DNA of 64,000 nt from Roseobacter cerasinus (lineage in GTDB: Bacteria; Pseudomonadota; Alphaproteobacteria; Rhodobacterales; Rhodobacteraceae): the NCBI RefSeq assembly GCF_009811755.1, contig NZ_BLIV01000005.1, positions 62,001 to 126,000 of the forward strand. Direction: 5' to 3'. A program made the translations under genes and the position numbers. Positions 9,355 to 19,635 of the stretch are shown here, in pieces. The notes below the pieces were generated by a model. That model ran no database searches, was not told where the DNA came from, and saw only the letters and a list, made by a program, of their open reading frames with translations. Each line of letters begins with the position of its first letter. Positions within the stretch are counted from its first letter, which is position 1.

Positions 9355-12300
9355 TCAAAATCCGGTTGGGCAGCGGAAGGCGGCCAGGGCGGGCAATCGG
9401 AAGGGGTTCAGCACCGACCCGGAGGTCACGCGAAGATCGACCTTGCGGTCATCCACAACAAAGCTCACGTCGAACTGATTGTCCGCAACCGGGCGCGGAT
9501 CCCCCTGATCAAAGAGCCGGAAGGGCGCCCAGGGGCCCGTGGTGACCAGCGCAGTCCGCCGATCCTGCGGCAGCAGCAGAATGCGCGCCTGGGCTGAGCC
9601 GTCGTTGGGCCAGGCCAGCACCTTGTTGTCCGACAGATCGCGGCGGTGGGTGGTGCGCATATTCCCCATATCGATCACCACGACGTTGGCGCCTGCGCCC
9701 AGCGACAACAGATCAATATCCAGATCGATGCGTGGCGCCGTGGCGCCATTGGGGAAAAACGCGCGCTGGATCGCGTCCGCGCGCTGAAACTGGCGCAATG
9801 CGCTGCTGTCCGCATCGTCGAGACCCAGCCCGCCGCGCCACGTCCAGACATCGCGCGAGGTGTCTACAAAGCCCGCGAGATTGGCGTCGAAGAAGCTATC
9901 GAACAACCCATCCGGGCCAAACACACGGGTGAAATCCGTCATTGTCACGTCGATGCGGGCGGCGCGCGAGAACGGGTAGCGGTCTTCCACGGCGGCGCGA
10001 CACACGTCGACACCTTTTGCTTTCCACAGCGCATCAGCCGCAACACGCGCTTGCCCGACGGCTGCATCCGACACCCGCGCAGCCAGGCTCACAACCCAGG
10101 TGTCGACGGGGCGCGACAGCTGTCGGCCTTCGGCCACCAGCGCCTGTGACGCATCGCTCAGCGCGGTTTCCGAGGCCAGCATCTGCGCCGCCACAGGGTC
10201 CCGTGTGTCCAGACGCGTCAGCTCCTGATAGACTTGATCGAGGATCGGGGTGAGCGCTGCAAGGGGCTGATCCTCCTCTGTCTCTCCTGTTTCTGCCATG
10301 GCGCGGCGCAGCGGGCCGAACGGGTCCGGAGCCGTCTGCGGATCGAAAGGCAGCGCTGCCGACGAGACATCGGCGGGCAAGCTGGCCAAATCCGCCTCCT
10401 GCGCGATAGAGGCCGCCAGCCGCGACAAGGGCTTGGCCGGAGAGTTCACCTGCGAGACAAGCTCAGCCGCTTCGGCCAGGCTGCTGACCTCGCGGATGGT
10501 GATCGCACTGATGGCGCCGCGCCAGGCCACCATATAGTCGGCCCAGTAAAGCTCAATCGCCTGTGCTGCGATCTCGGATGGGGTGTCGGTGATGCGACCG
10601 CCAGGCCCGCGCACCCAGCCTTCTTGAGAGGCCGTCTCGGCCATCGCCATGATCTGCGGCAGCACCACACTGATGTAGCCCCGGCGCGTCAGCAGCCCGT
10701 CGATGGGCGTAGCGCTGGCGTCAAAAATCGTGCGGGCCGCCGGGCCGATGGCCCGCTGCACGGACCAGTTCGGCAGGGCGCGCGCGATCTGGCGGGCGGC
10801 CATCAGGTCAAGCACCCGCCGCGCCGGGCTGAGCGTCTCGATCCGCGCACGGGTCTGCGCCACAAGGGTCTCGTCAATCTGCAACACCGGCAAGGTGCCC
10901 CGCTCCAGCATGGCGGCCAGATGGGTGATCAGCGCCTCGCGGGTCGGCGCACGCCCTGTCCCGGGGTAGAGCCCCGCAAAGACCGTCTCGGCATGGGCCA
11001 GCAGACCATCGGGGTCAGTCGGACCCAGCCCGCCCAGCGAAAGATAGTGTTTGAGGGCCTCGAAAGCCTGCGCCTCCGTGAGATCCTCCTCGCGCAGTTG
11101 GTTTTGCAGGGCGACCATGTAGCGCGGCAACAAATAGGCCCCCAGCGCATTGGAATAGGCCTGCGCGTGCTCTTTCGAAATACGCGCGGACCGATCCATG
11201 CCAAAGCCCGCGCGGTGCAGCGGCAGTGCGCTGTCCGCATCCTCGAACGCAGCCGGGCTCTGCGCTAGCAGATTGAGAGCGGGCAGCACCCGCAGAAAGT
11301 CGGTGTCGGCGACATCGCGAACGGGGATGTTCCGGGCGAGGTTGGCATAGTCGGTCAACCGCGTGTCCACCGAGGCCAGCGCGGTGCGGTTGAAACTGTA
11401 GCCGGACCCCCAGGCCCCGATCAGAAACAGTGTCAGACAGGCCGCAAGACCATACCCCAGCCCGGTGGCGACACGCTGGCGCCGCTCGACCTGCGTGTCA
11501 CGGGACACCAGCGCCGCTTCTTTCAGGATCACGTCCGAGAACAGACGATCCACGAAGTAGCTGCGGTTCATCGCACTGGCGGGGATCGGAATGCCGCTGG
11601 CGCTGCGCGGCGGGGTCAGCGGCTCATCCTGCGTGGCGGAGGCGAAATAGACCCCCCGGATCAGCGGCTCCGCCACCCGGTCAGAGCCGGAGGCCAGCTC
11701 CTCCACCACCTCGCGCAGGGCGTCATGCAGAGCGGAGACCTGAGCTGGAAAACGGAAGATGCGGCCCCGCTGGTCGATATCGGTTTCCTGTTGCAAGCGC
11801 TCGACCAACATGGCGTTGAGACGCGCAAGCAAGGCCTGGAACTCGCGTGAGAAGATACCCGGGAGGGCACCTGCGGTTTGCGCCTCCTCCAGTGGGAAGG
11901 TGATGCCCCAGACCTGCCCGCGCGCCTGTGCTCCGAGGCTGTCAAAGAACCGCGGGAAGCCGGTCAGTTTGTCGGCCTTGGTGAGCACCAGATAGACGGG
12001 CACGCGCGCGCCAAGCGTCTCTTCGATCTCGGACAGGCGCTGGCGGATGGCCCGCACCTCGCGCAAACGGTCTTCCGGTGATTGGGTCAGAACGTCCGTC
12101 AATGACAGCGTCAGCACCACGCCATTGATCGGCTGTTGCCGCCGGCTGCGGCGCAGCATCTTGAGAAAGCCCAGAAAGCCCTTCGCATCGCGCTGCTGAC
12201 CCGTGTCCTGCGTGGTGTAACGGCCTGCGGTATCGATCAGAATGGCACGATCTGTGAACCACCAGTTGCAATTGCGCGTCCCGCCGACACCCTGAACCGG

Positions 12301-12807
12301 TTCGGCGTGCATGGCGTCACCCAGCGGGAACTTGAGGCCCGAGTTCGTGAGAAGTGTCGTCTTGCCCGCGCCCGGCGCGCCCATCATCAGATACCACGGG
12401 TACTCATAGGCCGAGCCAAAGCGCCGCCGGGTGATGCGCCGCATGGTCTTGAGCGCATCTTTCAAGCGGCTGCGCAACTCGGTGATCTCGGCCTGTGTCT
12501 CGGCGGCGGCACGATCCTCGGCGGTTTCAGTGACCGCGTCGTCCAGCGTCTTTGCGGCACGGCGGCGGCGGAGCCGCGAGACCACCATCCAAAGCAGATA
12601 GATGACCACCACCAACGCCATTAGGATCAGGCGAGGCCGCGCCTCAGCCAGCGGGGCCGTGCCCCCCAGCGACAGGCGCGGCCCGAAGATCCAGATCACA
12701 CCGCAGATCGCGCAGATCCAGATGATGCCAATAAAGCGGCTGCCAGCAATCCCAGAATAGGCCTGCACGGTCGAGCGGAACGAGGTCCACATGCTCAGAG
12801 GATTCAT
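9355..12807 (-). CDS. tssM: T6SS inner-membrane protein TssM (IcmF family)
   Basis: This 1150-residue protein is a full-length TssM, the large inner-membrane component of the T6SS trans-envelope complex. Two membrane segments lie at about residues 22-70 and a third at about 440-465. Between them is the cytoplasmic NTPase-like region with an intact Walker A, MGAPGAGKTTLLTN (about residue 140), and AILIDTAGRYTTQD further on. The long C-terminal part is periplasmic and would contact the outer-membrane lipoprotein TssJ in canonical systems. TssJ is not encoded here. The start overlaps the end of tssL by four bases. Confidence 0.97.
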   Translation of the reverse strand: MNPLSMWTSFRSTVQAYSGIAGSRFIGIIWICAICGVIWIFGPRLSLGGTAPLAEARPRLILMALVVVIYLLWMVVSRLRRRRAAKTLDDAVTETAEDRAAAETQAEITELRSRLKDALKTMRRITRRRFGSAYEYPWYLMMGAPGAGKTTLLTNSGLKFPLGDAMHAEPVQGVGGTRNCNWWFTDRAILIDTAGRYTTQDTGQQRDAKGFLGFLKMLRRSRRQQPINGVVLTLSLTDVLTQSPEDRLREVRAIRQRLSEIEETLGARVPVYLVLTKADKLTGFPRFFDSLGAQARGQVWGITFPLEEAQTAGALPGIFSREFQALLARLNAMLVERLQQETDIDQRGRIFRFPAQVSALHDALREVVEELASGSDRVAEPLIRGVYFASATQDEPLTPPRSASGIPIPASAMNRSYFVDRLFSDVILKEAALVSRDTQVERRQRVATGLGYGLAACLTLFLIGAWGSGYSFNRTALASVDTRLTDYANLARNIPVRDVADTDFLRVLPALNLLAQSPAAFEDADSALPLHRAGFGMDRSARISKEHAQAYSNALGAYLLPRYMVALQNQLREEDLTEAQAFEALKHYLSLGGLGPTDPDGLLAHAETVFAGLYPGTGRAPTREALITHLAAMLERGTLPVLQIDETLVAQTRARIETLSPARRVLDLMAARQIARALPNWSVQRAIGPAARTIFDASATPIDGLLTRRGYISVVLPQIMAMAETASQEGWVRGPGGRITDTPSEIAAQAIELYWADYMVAWRGAISAITIREVSSLAEAAELVSQVNSPAKPLSRLAASIAQEADLASLPADVSSAALPFDPQTAPDPFGPLRRAMAETGETEEDQPLAALTPILDQVYQELTRLDTRDPVAAQMLASETALSDASQALVAEGRQLSRPVDTWVVSLAARVSDAAVGQARVAADALWKAKGVDVCRAAVEDRYPFSRAARIDVTMTDFTRVFGPDGLFDSFFDANLAGFVDTSRDVWTWRGGLGLDDADSSALRQFQRADAIQRAFFPNGATAPRIDLDIDLLSLGAGANVVVIDMGNMRTTHRRDLSDNKVLAWPNDGSAQARILLLPQDRRTALVTTGPWAPFRLFDQGDPRPVADNQFDVSFVVDDRKVDLRVTSGSVLNPFRLPALAAFRCPTGF

Positions 12808-14288
12808 CGGGCAACCTCCGTCTCGGTCAAACCCTGGCTCAACGCCCCTTGCGACAACAGCCCGGGCGGAATGTCGTCCCCAGCCTCCCGCACCAGAATC
12901 TCTGTCCGGCGGTTCGCTTCGCGGCCCTCAGGTGTGTCGTTTGAGGCGATAGGCCGCTTATCCGCCAGCCCTCGGATCTCGGTGCGATCAGAGGCGATGT
13001 AGCCCAGGAAGATATCCCGCACGGCAGCCGCGCGGGCATTCGAGAGGAATTCGTTGTTTGGGTAAGGCGCTGAGACGATGGGCAGGTTGTCCGTGTGGCC
13101 GAGGATCAGCACATCAAAGTCCTCTGCCACCAACGCTTGCCCGATGCGGTCAAAGATAGGCACAAAATCTGCGTTGATCTCGGACGTGCCTGGCGCAAAG
13201 GCGCCCGCATTGTTCACGCGCACCAGCACCGCATCGCCATCCCGGAACAGCCGGACAAGGCCTTCGTCCACCTCGGGCTGAAGGAAGGCGATAAGTGTTT
13301 CAATCGCTGGGGTGCTGGGCGGCTCCGGCGCGGGGGGCTCCGGGTCTACCGCCACCGGTGCGGGCTGCGGCGCAGGTTCCGGCAAGGGTGTGGGCGGCGG
13401 GGGTGGCTCCGGTAAGGCCAGCGACGGCACGTCGCCTGGCGGCAGTGCGGCCATCCGCTCAAGCGTGGCTTCGGCGCTGCGGTTCAGCAGCAGGCTCAGC
13501 GTCACAAAAAGCGCCAACAGAAGCAGAAGGGTGACACCGCTGATCAGCCAGAACATCAGGCCGCGCCGGGTGCGCGTGTGTGCTGCGTCCTCGCCCTGCC
13601 ATTGCGGTGACAGATCACGCTCGACAATGTCAAATTCGGTGCGCAGCACGCGAAAGAGGTTCTCGCGCACCTGCGCCAGTTCAGTTGCCCCGCGCGGGCT
13701 GACCCGGGCGCGCCCTTCGAAGCCCAAAGACAAGCACAGGTAGATCAGCAGCAGGATGTCGCGGTTGGCACGCGGCGTTTTCTGGAAATGGCCGAGCAGG
13801 TCATAGACGCGCTCGCCGCCCTGCACGTCGTGGTGAAAGGTCGAGACAAGGCCATCCACCGCCCACTCGCCGCCCCAGTCCGTGTTGCGGATCACATCAT
13901 CCAGCGTGCCGCAGACCACGTAGTGCGCCGCGCGCGCCTGTTCGGGCAGGATACCCGCCGTTGACAGATCGGAGTTGTAGCGCCGCACCGCCTCGGTCAA
14001 CTCGCGACGCAGGGCCCCCATCTGATCGGTATAATCATTCTGGCGCAGCGCATGCGCGAGGTTCAGCAGCGGGGCTGCGCGTGCCACCATGATGGGCAGG
14101 TCACCGGTCTCAAACCGGAAGCCTGCAAGGATATCCGCAACCGACAGCGACGGCAGCGGGCGCACCGGATCGGGCGCCACCGATGGCGCAGTGGGAGCCT
14201 CGGGCTTGCGCCCGCCGGGTGTCGGCAAGACGATGCGCGGCAGGTCGTCTTCGTCGTCGGGTGTGGATCCAGCGGTTGAACGGCTCAT
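12804..14288 (-). CDS. tssL: T6SS protein TssL (DotU) with OmpA peptidoglycan-binding domain
   Basis: This 494-residue protein combines the DotU/TssL domain (residues about 50-240), one membrane segment (LISGVTLLLLLALFVTLSLL, about 250-275), a Pro-rich spacer and a C-terminal OmpA-like domain. That last domain shows ILGHTDNLPIVS, LSNARAAAVRD and NRRTEILV, the signature of peptidoglycan binding. It anchors the membrane complex to the cell wall, the job done by TagL in some systems. The start at 14288 overlaps the tssK stop in an ATGA. Confidence 0.96.
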   Translation of the reverse strand: MSRSTAGSTPDDEDDLPRIVLPTPGGRKPEAPTAPSVAPDPVRPLPSLSVADILAGFRFETGDLPIMVARAAPLLNLAHALRQNDYTDQMGALRRELTEAVRRYNSDLSTAGILPEQARAAHYVVCGTLDDVIRNTDWGGEWAVDGLVSTFHHDVQGGERVYDLLGHFQKTPRANRDILLLIYLCLSLGFEGRARVSPRGATELAQVRENLFRVLRTEFDIVERDLSPQWQGEDAAHTRTRRGLMFWLISGVTLLLLLALFVTLSLLLNRSAEATLERMAALPPGDVPSLALPEPPPPPTPLPEPAPQPAPVAVDPEPPAPEPPSTPAIETLIAFLQPEVDEGLVRLFRDGDAVLVRVNNAGAFAPGTSEINADFVPIFDRIGQALVAEDFDVLILGHTDNLPIVSAPYPNNEFLSNARAAAVRDIFLGYIASDRTEIRGLADKRPIASNDTPEGREANRRTEILVREAGDDIPPGLLSQGALSQGLTETEVAR

Positions 14289-15619
14289 GCCCGCACACCC
14301 CACAGCTCCATTTCGATCCCCGGAAACTCAGAGGCCAGATGAATCGCCACCGCCCCGCTGTCAGAGGTCGCACGCCACATCTCGTCTTGCGTATCCAGCT
14401 CGAAATACACTGTCGAGGCGCGGTAGGGCAGTTGGCGCGGGGCCACTGGCAAGGGGCGCACGGGCACACCCGGCAGCGCCACATTTACCAGCTCAGAAAT
14501 ACGATCCACCGGGCCAACCTTGATCTGGTTGGGCAAGGCGCGTCGCAATTGCTCCTGAGGAATATCCGCGCGGGCGGCCAGCACCATACCCGCCTCCTGT
14601 CGCAAGGCGGCGTCGGCGATCATGCCCACACGCACGCCATGGCGCCGCTGCTCCAAGGGGATCGGCGTGGCCGATTGATCCAGCACAGCCGAAAGCGCGC
14701 GCCGCAGCACCTCCATCACCGGCGCAAAGGTCGCCTCGGGCGTCATATGCACATACGGAGCGAGATCCGGCGCCAATGAGTCCTCGGCGGTGAAGGTCGC
14801 AAGCTCCCCGGCCAATTCAGCCAACATGCGGTAGACCGTCTCGGGGTGCAGCTGTGCGGCCTGCGCCTCCATATGTGCAATCTGGGGCGTCGCGCGATTG
14901 AGCGCCTGCAGCATCATGTAGTCGCCAAACTCGGCCCCGCCGCGGATCGACGGGTCACCCATGCGCCGCGCAATGGCGACAGCGCGATGCTTCAGCAGGC
15001 CCAGCAGTTCCGTCAGATACCCGCGCAAGCGCGGTGCGGCGCCAAAACTCAACACCGGCGGCACCATGTCCTCTTCGAGGATCACGGAGAGATCGGCGCG
15101 GGTTTCGGCAACGCGGGCAATGGGCAGGCACTCGAACCCCTCCCGGTCCTGCGCCTCCGTCTTCAGGCTCAGTGCCAGTCGCCCGACGGTGACCGGTGCC
15201 GTGAAATCCGCATCCGCATTGGCATCAGCCGCCTCATAGTCGGTGCGGCTGTGGCGCGCAGCGGAGGAGCCGCCCTCCGGCCCATACTCGGGCTGGCCCG
15301 CCTGGTGCATCGGCAGGGCGAGGTAGATTGTCGTCGCGCCTGACCCTTCGGCCAGTTGCACCGGCGCGGGCAGATCGGCCTGATCCGGGGCAGCGAAGGG
15401 AGTGCCATCCGGCATGATGCCCGCAATGGCCGTCAGCGCCACGCGACCCACACCCAAGGCGGCACGATCCAGCGCGATTTGCGTCAGCCCCCAGGGATAG
15501 GGCACCAGCGGCTCGGTCCGGTCGCGGATCAGGCGTTCGACCCAGCGGTCAGCCTGCTGAAAGTGCTGAGGGCGAAGGAACATACCCTCGGTCCAGGCAA
15601 CGCGATTGTCGGTTTTCAC
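14285..15619 (-). CDS. tssK: T6SS baseplate protein TssK
   Basis: At 444 residues this is the normal length for TssK, the trimeric adaptor that joins the baseplate to the TssLM membrane complex. The family signature WTEGMFLRPQHFQQ is at the N-terminus. The GTG start overlaps the tagH stop by four bases (GTGA) and the end overlaps tssL the same way, so this stretch is translationally coupled. No anomaly was seen. Confidence 0.97.
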   Translation of the reverse strand: MKTDNRVAWTEGMFLRPQHFQQADRWVERLIRDRTEPLVPYPWGLTQIALDRAALGVGRVALTAIAGIMPDGTPFAAPDQADLPAPVQLAEGSGATTIYLALPMHQAGQPEYGPEGGSSAARHSRTDYEAADANADADFTAPVTVGRLALSLKTEAQDREGFECLPIARVAETRADLSVILEEDMVPPVLSFGAAPRLRGYLTELLGLLKHRAVAIARRMGDPSIRGGAEFGDYMMLQALNRATPQIAHMEAQAAQLHPETVYRMLAELAGELATFTAEDSLAPDLAPYVHMTPEATFAPVMEVLRRALSAVLDQSATPIPLEQRRHGVRVGMIADAALRQEAGMVLAARADIPQEQLRRALPNQIKVGPVDRISELVNVALPGVPVRPLPVAPRQLPYRASTVYFELDTQDEMWRATSDSGAVAIHLASEFPGIEMELWGVRA

Positions 15620-16860
15620 CTTGGACGCTCCTCTTGGGTGGTATTGGGATCTGTGGGCTCAGACGCAGGTGGCATCGCCTGGCGGATCGCATCGGCCAAG
15701 GCAGCCTCTGTCAGGGGGGCTGCGGCGTAGCGGCTGCGATAGGTGGCCCAGGCCGCACCGGATCTGTTCAAACGGGCGCTCACGCCGCCTTGGGCATCGG
15801 TGGCGGCTTCGATCAGATCAGGGTCAAATGTCTCACCGGCCCTGCGCGCAAAGCTTTGAATCCCGGACCAGAGCGCGCGTGTGCCCGCCTCAAGATCAGC
15901 AAGCCGGGTGCTGAGCAACTGGAGCGCAAACGCGGGCGATTTGGAGACACTCATCAACGTGGCATCCGCTTGCCGGGTGGCCGCATGCGGTAAGGGGTTT
16001 GCCAGGTCGAGCTCTGCTCCGATCTGTGCCTGTGCGTCTTCCAGACGCGCCACTGCATCCAACAAATCGCGCAGCATCCGCCCAAAGGCTTGCATCTGGG
16101 CAGGCAGGTCGCCTTGCACCTCCTCCGGCAGCAGCTGCACACCTTTCAGGAAGGCGTCGACTGCCGGGTCTGATGGCGCGGGTTCTTCCGTATCAGTCGC
16201 TGGCAAGGCACGCCCAATGCGCAGCGTGACCTCGGCCAGACGCGACTGGGTCATCCGGGTGGAGGTCTCGGAGGGCGCTGTGGTCAGATCCCAGTCAGGT
16301 GGCAGGAAGGGGCCGGAGGGCGCCGATACGGCGCCAAGCGGGTCCTCCTCAACCTGAGGCTTGCCGGTTTTCTCGTAGCTACCAAGGCTCATCCATTCCG
16401 CGCGCGGCGCCGGAGTGGTGGTCAGCGCGCTGATCCAGTCCTCCTTTTCTGCCGTGCTCCCTTGCGCAGATCCAACAGTCGCTGGCTGGGCGGCACGCGA
16501 CAGGATGGACGAGACCGTGGGCTGCAAAGTGGTGGTGTCGTCTCCGACCAAGGCATCCGCCATGCTTCCGGCAGCGCGCAGCTGGTGGCCTGCAACCATC
16601 AGAACCGCGCCGGGCAGCAGCGCGCGCGGCATGTCCGCCGTCAGGGCCCGCTGATCAAGATAGGCGGTACCGCTTTGCAAAACCGCCATCAACCCATCCG
16701 AGGTCGGGGCGATCCTGATGTCGCCCGGTGCCTCTTGTGTCAGAGGCAAACGCCATGTGGCCCCCGCCGACGTGCCGATGACAAAAGGCGTTTCAGTGCC
16801 ACCAACCAGACGCACTTCACCCGCAGCGGGTCCCGTTATCAGCTCGATCTTAAGCTGCAC
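15616..16860 (-). CDS. tagH: FHA-domain T6SS regulator TagH (Fha-like)
   Basis: This 414-residue protein occupies the TagH/Fha slot. The N-terminal 100 residues look like a degenerate forkhead-associated domain (FVIGTSAGATWRLPL, then LDQRALTADMPRALLPGAVL). A low-complexity linker and a helical C-terminal region typical of TagH follow. FHA proteins are read out by the kinase PpkA and phosphatase PppA. The PppA-like domain is fused to TagF nearby, but no PpkA kinase gene is in the window. The GTG start has AAGGAGGTGA upstream and overlaps the end of tssG by 11 bases. The FHA phosphothreonine-binding residues are not all clear, so the assignment rests partly on position. Confidence 0.8.
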   Translation of the reverse strand: MQLKIELITGPAAGEVRLVGGTETPFVIGTSAGATWRLPLTQEAPGDIRIAPTSDGLMAVLQSGTAYLDQRALTADMPRALLPGAVLMVAGHQLRAAGSMADALVGDDTTTLQPTVSSILSRAAQPATVGSAQGSTAEKEDWISALTTTPAPRAEWMSLGSYEKTGKPQVEEDPLGAVSAPSGPFLPPDWDLTTAPSETSTRMTQSRLAEVTLRIGRALPATDTEEPAPSDPAVDAFLKGVQLLPEEVQGDLPAQMQAFGRMLRDLLDAVARLEDAQAQIGAELDLANPLPHAATRQADATLMSVSKSPAFALQLLSTRLADLEAGTRALWSGIQSFARRAGETFDPDLIEAATDAQGGVSARLNRSGAAWATYRSRYAAAPLTEAALADAIRQAMPPASEPTDPNTTQEERPR

Positions 16861-17863
16861 GGGTCACCTCCTTTTCCATGCTGGGCGGGTTTGCGGCGAG
16901 CGCGCCGTCGATCACGACCTCGTCGCTGTCCTGAGCCGCTTGCGCGGTCAGCGCCCAGCAGTTCCACCCCAGTTGCGCCGTATCACTCAGCTGCGTTTCA
17001 CGCACATCCCGGCGGTCGAGCACAATTTGAATGTCGAACTCTACCACCGGCCCAAGGTACAGTTGCGTCAGCTGCGCAAGTTGGGTCAGGCGCGGCTGCC
17101 CGAAGCCAAGCGACAGAAAATCCGCGTAGCGGACAGGACCCACAACAAGGCGCACCTGCCCCGTTCGGTTGGGCACATAAGCGCCCGCAGCTGTGGTCTG
17201 GCCCAGCGCACCCTGCCCGCTCAGGCAGGTCTGATCCTCCAGCGGCATGGGACGCCAACGCCGGTGGAACTGCAACACACTCACGGGCAGATCCAATTCC
17301 GCCTCGGCCATGGTCTGCAGACCCAGTGCCGAGCGGGTCCGCTGCGCAAAAAGGCCAACATGGCGCAGTGTTGCCTCCTGCCCCAGAGGCAGTCGTGCCG
17401 CAGTACGATCCGTACCAGCGCCCATCAACGCGCGCAGAGCCTGCAGCAGACGGTTTTCGCGGGGCGCGACCCATTGCAGAAGGTTCGGCAGATTGTACTT
17501 GCCGGAGGCCGCCGCAAAAAGCAGCGTGAGCCGACCGGCAAAGAGATCAAAAAACGCACCCAGCCCGCCCGCGCCGCGCCTCCGGTCGGCCGCTGCCAGT
17601 TCCGTATAGGCCAAAGGCAGTGGCGAGAGCGGTCCGGTCAACCCGCCCAGCGCCACATCAACGGTCACTGCGTCACCATCCGCGGCCACACCCGCGATGG
17701 CGACAGGAGCCAGCCGCGCCTCGGTCACGGCGCGAATATCCAGCGGCACCCCACGTGCCTCCGCCTCCTGCGCAGCAAGGCGCAGCGCGACAATCGCGTC
17801 AAACCGGTCCGGGGCTTCGGTCAGATCCTCAAACAGGCCTACGGTCTCAGGAACATCGGTCAT
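16850..17863 (-). CDS. tssG: T6SS baseplate protein TssG
   Basis: This 337-residue protein has the length and layout of TssG, a baseplate wedge subunit that partners TssF. It shows the family's LGGLTGPLSPLPLAYTEL region and GAFFDLFAGRLTLLFAAA. It follows tssF with a four-base overlap, the usual order. The C-terminal 40 residues (after LGWNCWAL) are a little longer than needed for the fold. Confidence 0.93.
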   Translation of the reverse strand: MTDVPETVGLFEDLTEAPDRFDAIVALRLAAQEAEARGVPLDIRAVTEARLAPVAIAGVAADGDAVTVDVALGGLTGPLSPLPLAYTELAAADRRRGAGGLGAFFDLFAGRLTLLFAAASGKYNLPNLLQWVAPRENRLLQALRALMGAGTDRTAARLPLGQEATLRHVGLFAQRTRSALGLQTMAEAELDLPVSVLQFHRRWRPMPLEDQTCLSGQGALGQTTAAGAYVPNRTGQVRLVVGPVRYADFLSLGFGQPRLTQLAQLTQLYLGPVVEFDIQIVLDRRDVRETQLSDTAQLGWNCWALTAQAAQDSDEVVIDGALAANPPSMEKEVTRAA

Positions 17864-19635
17864 ATCAACGCCTCCTCACCGGCGCGGGCGTCGAACCGGG
17901 CCAGCGTGTCAGTGCGGTTCTTCATGCGCAGCGTCAGCCGGGTGAAGGTATTTATGGTCGTGTAACAGCCCAGAAACCGGTCAATCACCGCGCCGAACAG
18001 CACCGCCTGCGCGGCGCTGATGCGGTTGTCGTCAAAGGTCAGCATCACATCGGTGCCCGTGACCGTCACACCGCCCACACGCCCCAAACCGCTGCGGGTT
18101 TCAAGCGCGTCGATGGCATCGATCATCTGCGCCATCTCCGGCCCGTCGCCGGGATCGTAGAGCCGCAGGATGTCCCGCAAGGCAGCAGCCCCAGCAGTAT
18201 CCAGTGAGAGGTGGTTCAAAGACAGATGCGAGATCAGAGACCATGCGCGGTCGGCATCCGCCGCAGCGCCACGATGCGCGGTGGGCGCGCGCAAACAGGT
18301 GATGCCTGCGACCACATCCTGCGGCGAGATCAGCGCCAGCCGGGGCTGCCCGCCGCCAAAGGGCAGACGGCTGGCCAGCGTGCCATTGGTGGCCAGAACC
18401 TCAACGCTGGCGGTGCTGTCGCGCCGCACCGAAGCCCGGTTGCGATGATCGACAAAGGCGATGGCGGTGGCACCCGGCGCGTGGCCGTCCGCGTCCGAAA
18501 GCCGTTGCAATTGCCAGAACACGCCGCCGCTGCGGTGATCGGTCAGCCGGTGGAAAAACGGCGGGCAGGTCTCCTCCGTCCCATTAGGATGGGTCAGGGT
18601 CACGCGGCGCACCGAATGCACCGCGCGGGTCCGGGGCCGCCGGGCATCAGCCTGAAGCGGATAGCTGCTGCGTGTCCCGTCGAAGGGTACGGGTTCGGTG
18701 CGGGCCGGAAAGAGGTTGATCGCCGGCGTCGCGTGCAGGGTCAGCGCCTCCGCCCCGATGCCTCGCAAGGTCTCATCGGCGGCTGCGTCGAAATACAAGA
18801 ACAGCTCTGTTGCCGGTCGGGGTGGCAAAGACGGCAGCGCAAGATCGAAGAACAGGAATTTTTCAGGCAGAACCGCAAACTCCGTCAGCATGCGGTAGCC
18901 TCGGAAGCTGCCCTTGGGGTAGGGCAACAGCGCCGTGTCCGCATCGAACCCGATGGGCCGCAGGGCGCCTGGCGCGATCTCCAAAGGCTCGGGGTCATTG
19001 GCGTGCTGAGCCAGGACGCTGCCCAGATGGTGCTGCAGGAAAAGCCGCGCCAAAGCCGGGGCCTGCTGGCCCGGGCCGGAGAGGTAGAGGCGCAGGGTCT
19101 CAAGCCCGATCTCCTGCAGTGGCGCCCCATTTGTCGTGCGCAGGCTGATCCGCAGACAAGCGCGCGCCGCCTTAGGACCCATGGGCGCGTCAAAGGGGCG
19201 CGCCATCATGCGCACACTTTCAATCTGCAACGGCGCCAAGACCACATCCTGCGTTGTGGCAAAGCGCACGCGGTCATTGTCGAGGGTCTCGGAGGCGGCT
19301 TCGGTCCCGCGCGGCACGGTGGTGGCCACATCCAGACCGACATCGGGAGTGAAGGCCAGCACGGTCAGTGCCGGGGTCGGCGCGAGGTAGTGCGGATAAA
19401 GCGTCTCAAGCAGGCTGTCCGTGAGCTCGGGCAGGCTGTCGTCCAGCTTTTGCCGGACCCGGGCGGCAGTATAGGCGAAGCTCTGGATCAGCCGCTCCAC
19501 ATGCGGGTCATCCGCCGTGTCCGGCGCCAGCCGGAGCCGCCCGGCCAGTTTCGGATAGCTTGCGGCAAACCGACCCGCGCGGCGGCGCAGCGCGGTCAGC
19601 TCTGCATTGTAGAACTCCAGAAACCGCCCGCTCAT
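17860..19635 (-). CDS. tssF: T6SS baseplate protein TssF
   Basis: This 591-residue protein is TssF, the largest baseplate wedge subunit. The N-terminus FLEFYNAELTALRRRAGRFA and the following DPHVERLIQSFAYTAARVR are signature stretches of the family. Start and end overlap the neighbouring tssE and tssG genes by four bases each, so stoichiometric translation is likely. No truncation or unusual insertion was seen. Confidence 0.97.
   Translation of the reverse strand: MSGRFLEFYNAELTALRRRAGRFAASYPKLAGRLRLAPDTADDPHVERLIQSFAYTAARVRQKLDDSLPELTDSLLETLYPHYLAPTPALTVLAFTPDVGLDVATTVPRGTEAASETLDNDRVRFATTQDVVLAPLQIESVRMMARPFDAPMGPKAARACLRISLRTTNGAPLQEIGLETLRLYLSGPGQQAPALARLFLQHHLGSVLAQHANDPEPLEIAPGALRPIGFDADTALLPYPKGSFRGYRMLTEFAVLPEKFLFFDLALPSLPPRPATELFLYFDAAADETLRGIGAEALTLHATPAINLFPARTEPVPFDGTRSSYPLQADARRPRTRAVHSVRRVTLTHPNGTEETCPPFFHRLTDHRSGGVFWQLQRLSDADGHAPGATAIAFVDHRNRASVRRDSTASVEVLATNGTLASRLPFGGGQPRLALISPQDVVAGITCLRAPTAHRGAAADADRAWSLISHLSLNHLSLDTAGAAALRDILRLYDPGDGPEMAQMIDAIDALETRSGLGRVGGVTVTGTDVMLTFDDNRISAAQAVLFGAVIDRFLGCYTTINTFTRLTLRMKNRTDTLARFDARAGEEALI

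Noticed and set aside
10234-11268. Plus-strand frames opposite tssM and other T6SS genes
   Set aside because: Arg/Gln/His-rich translations opposite clearly recognised tss genes; no homology features.
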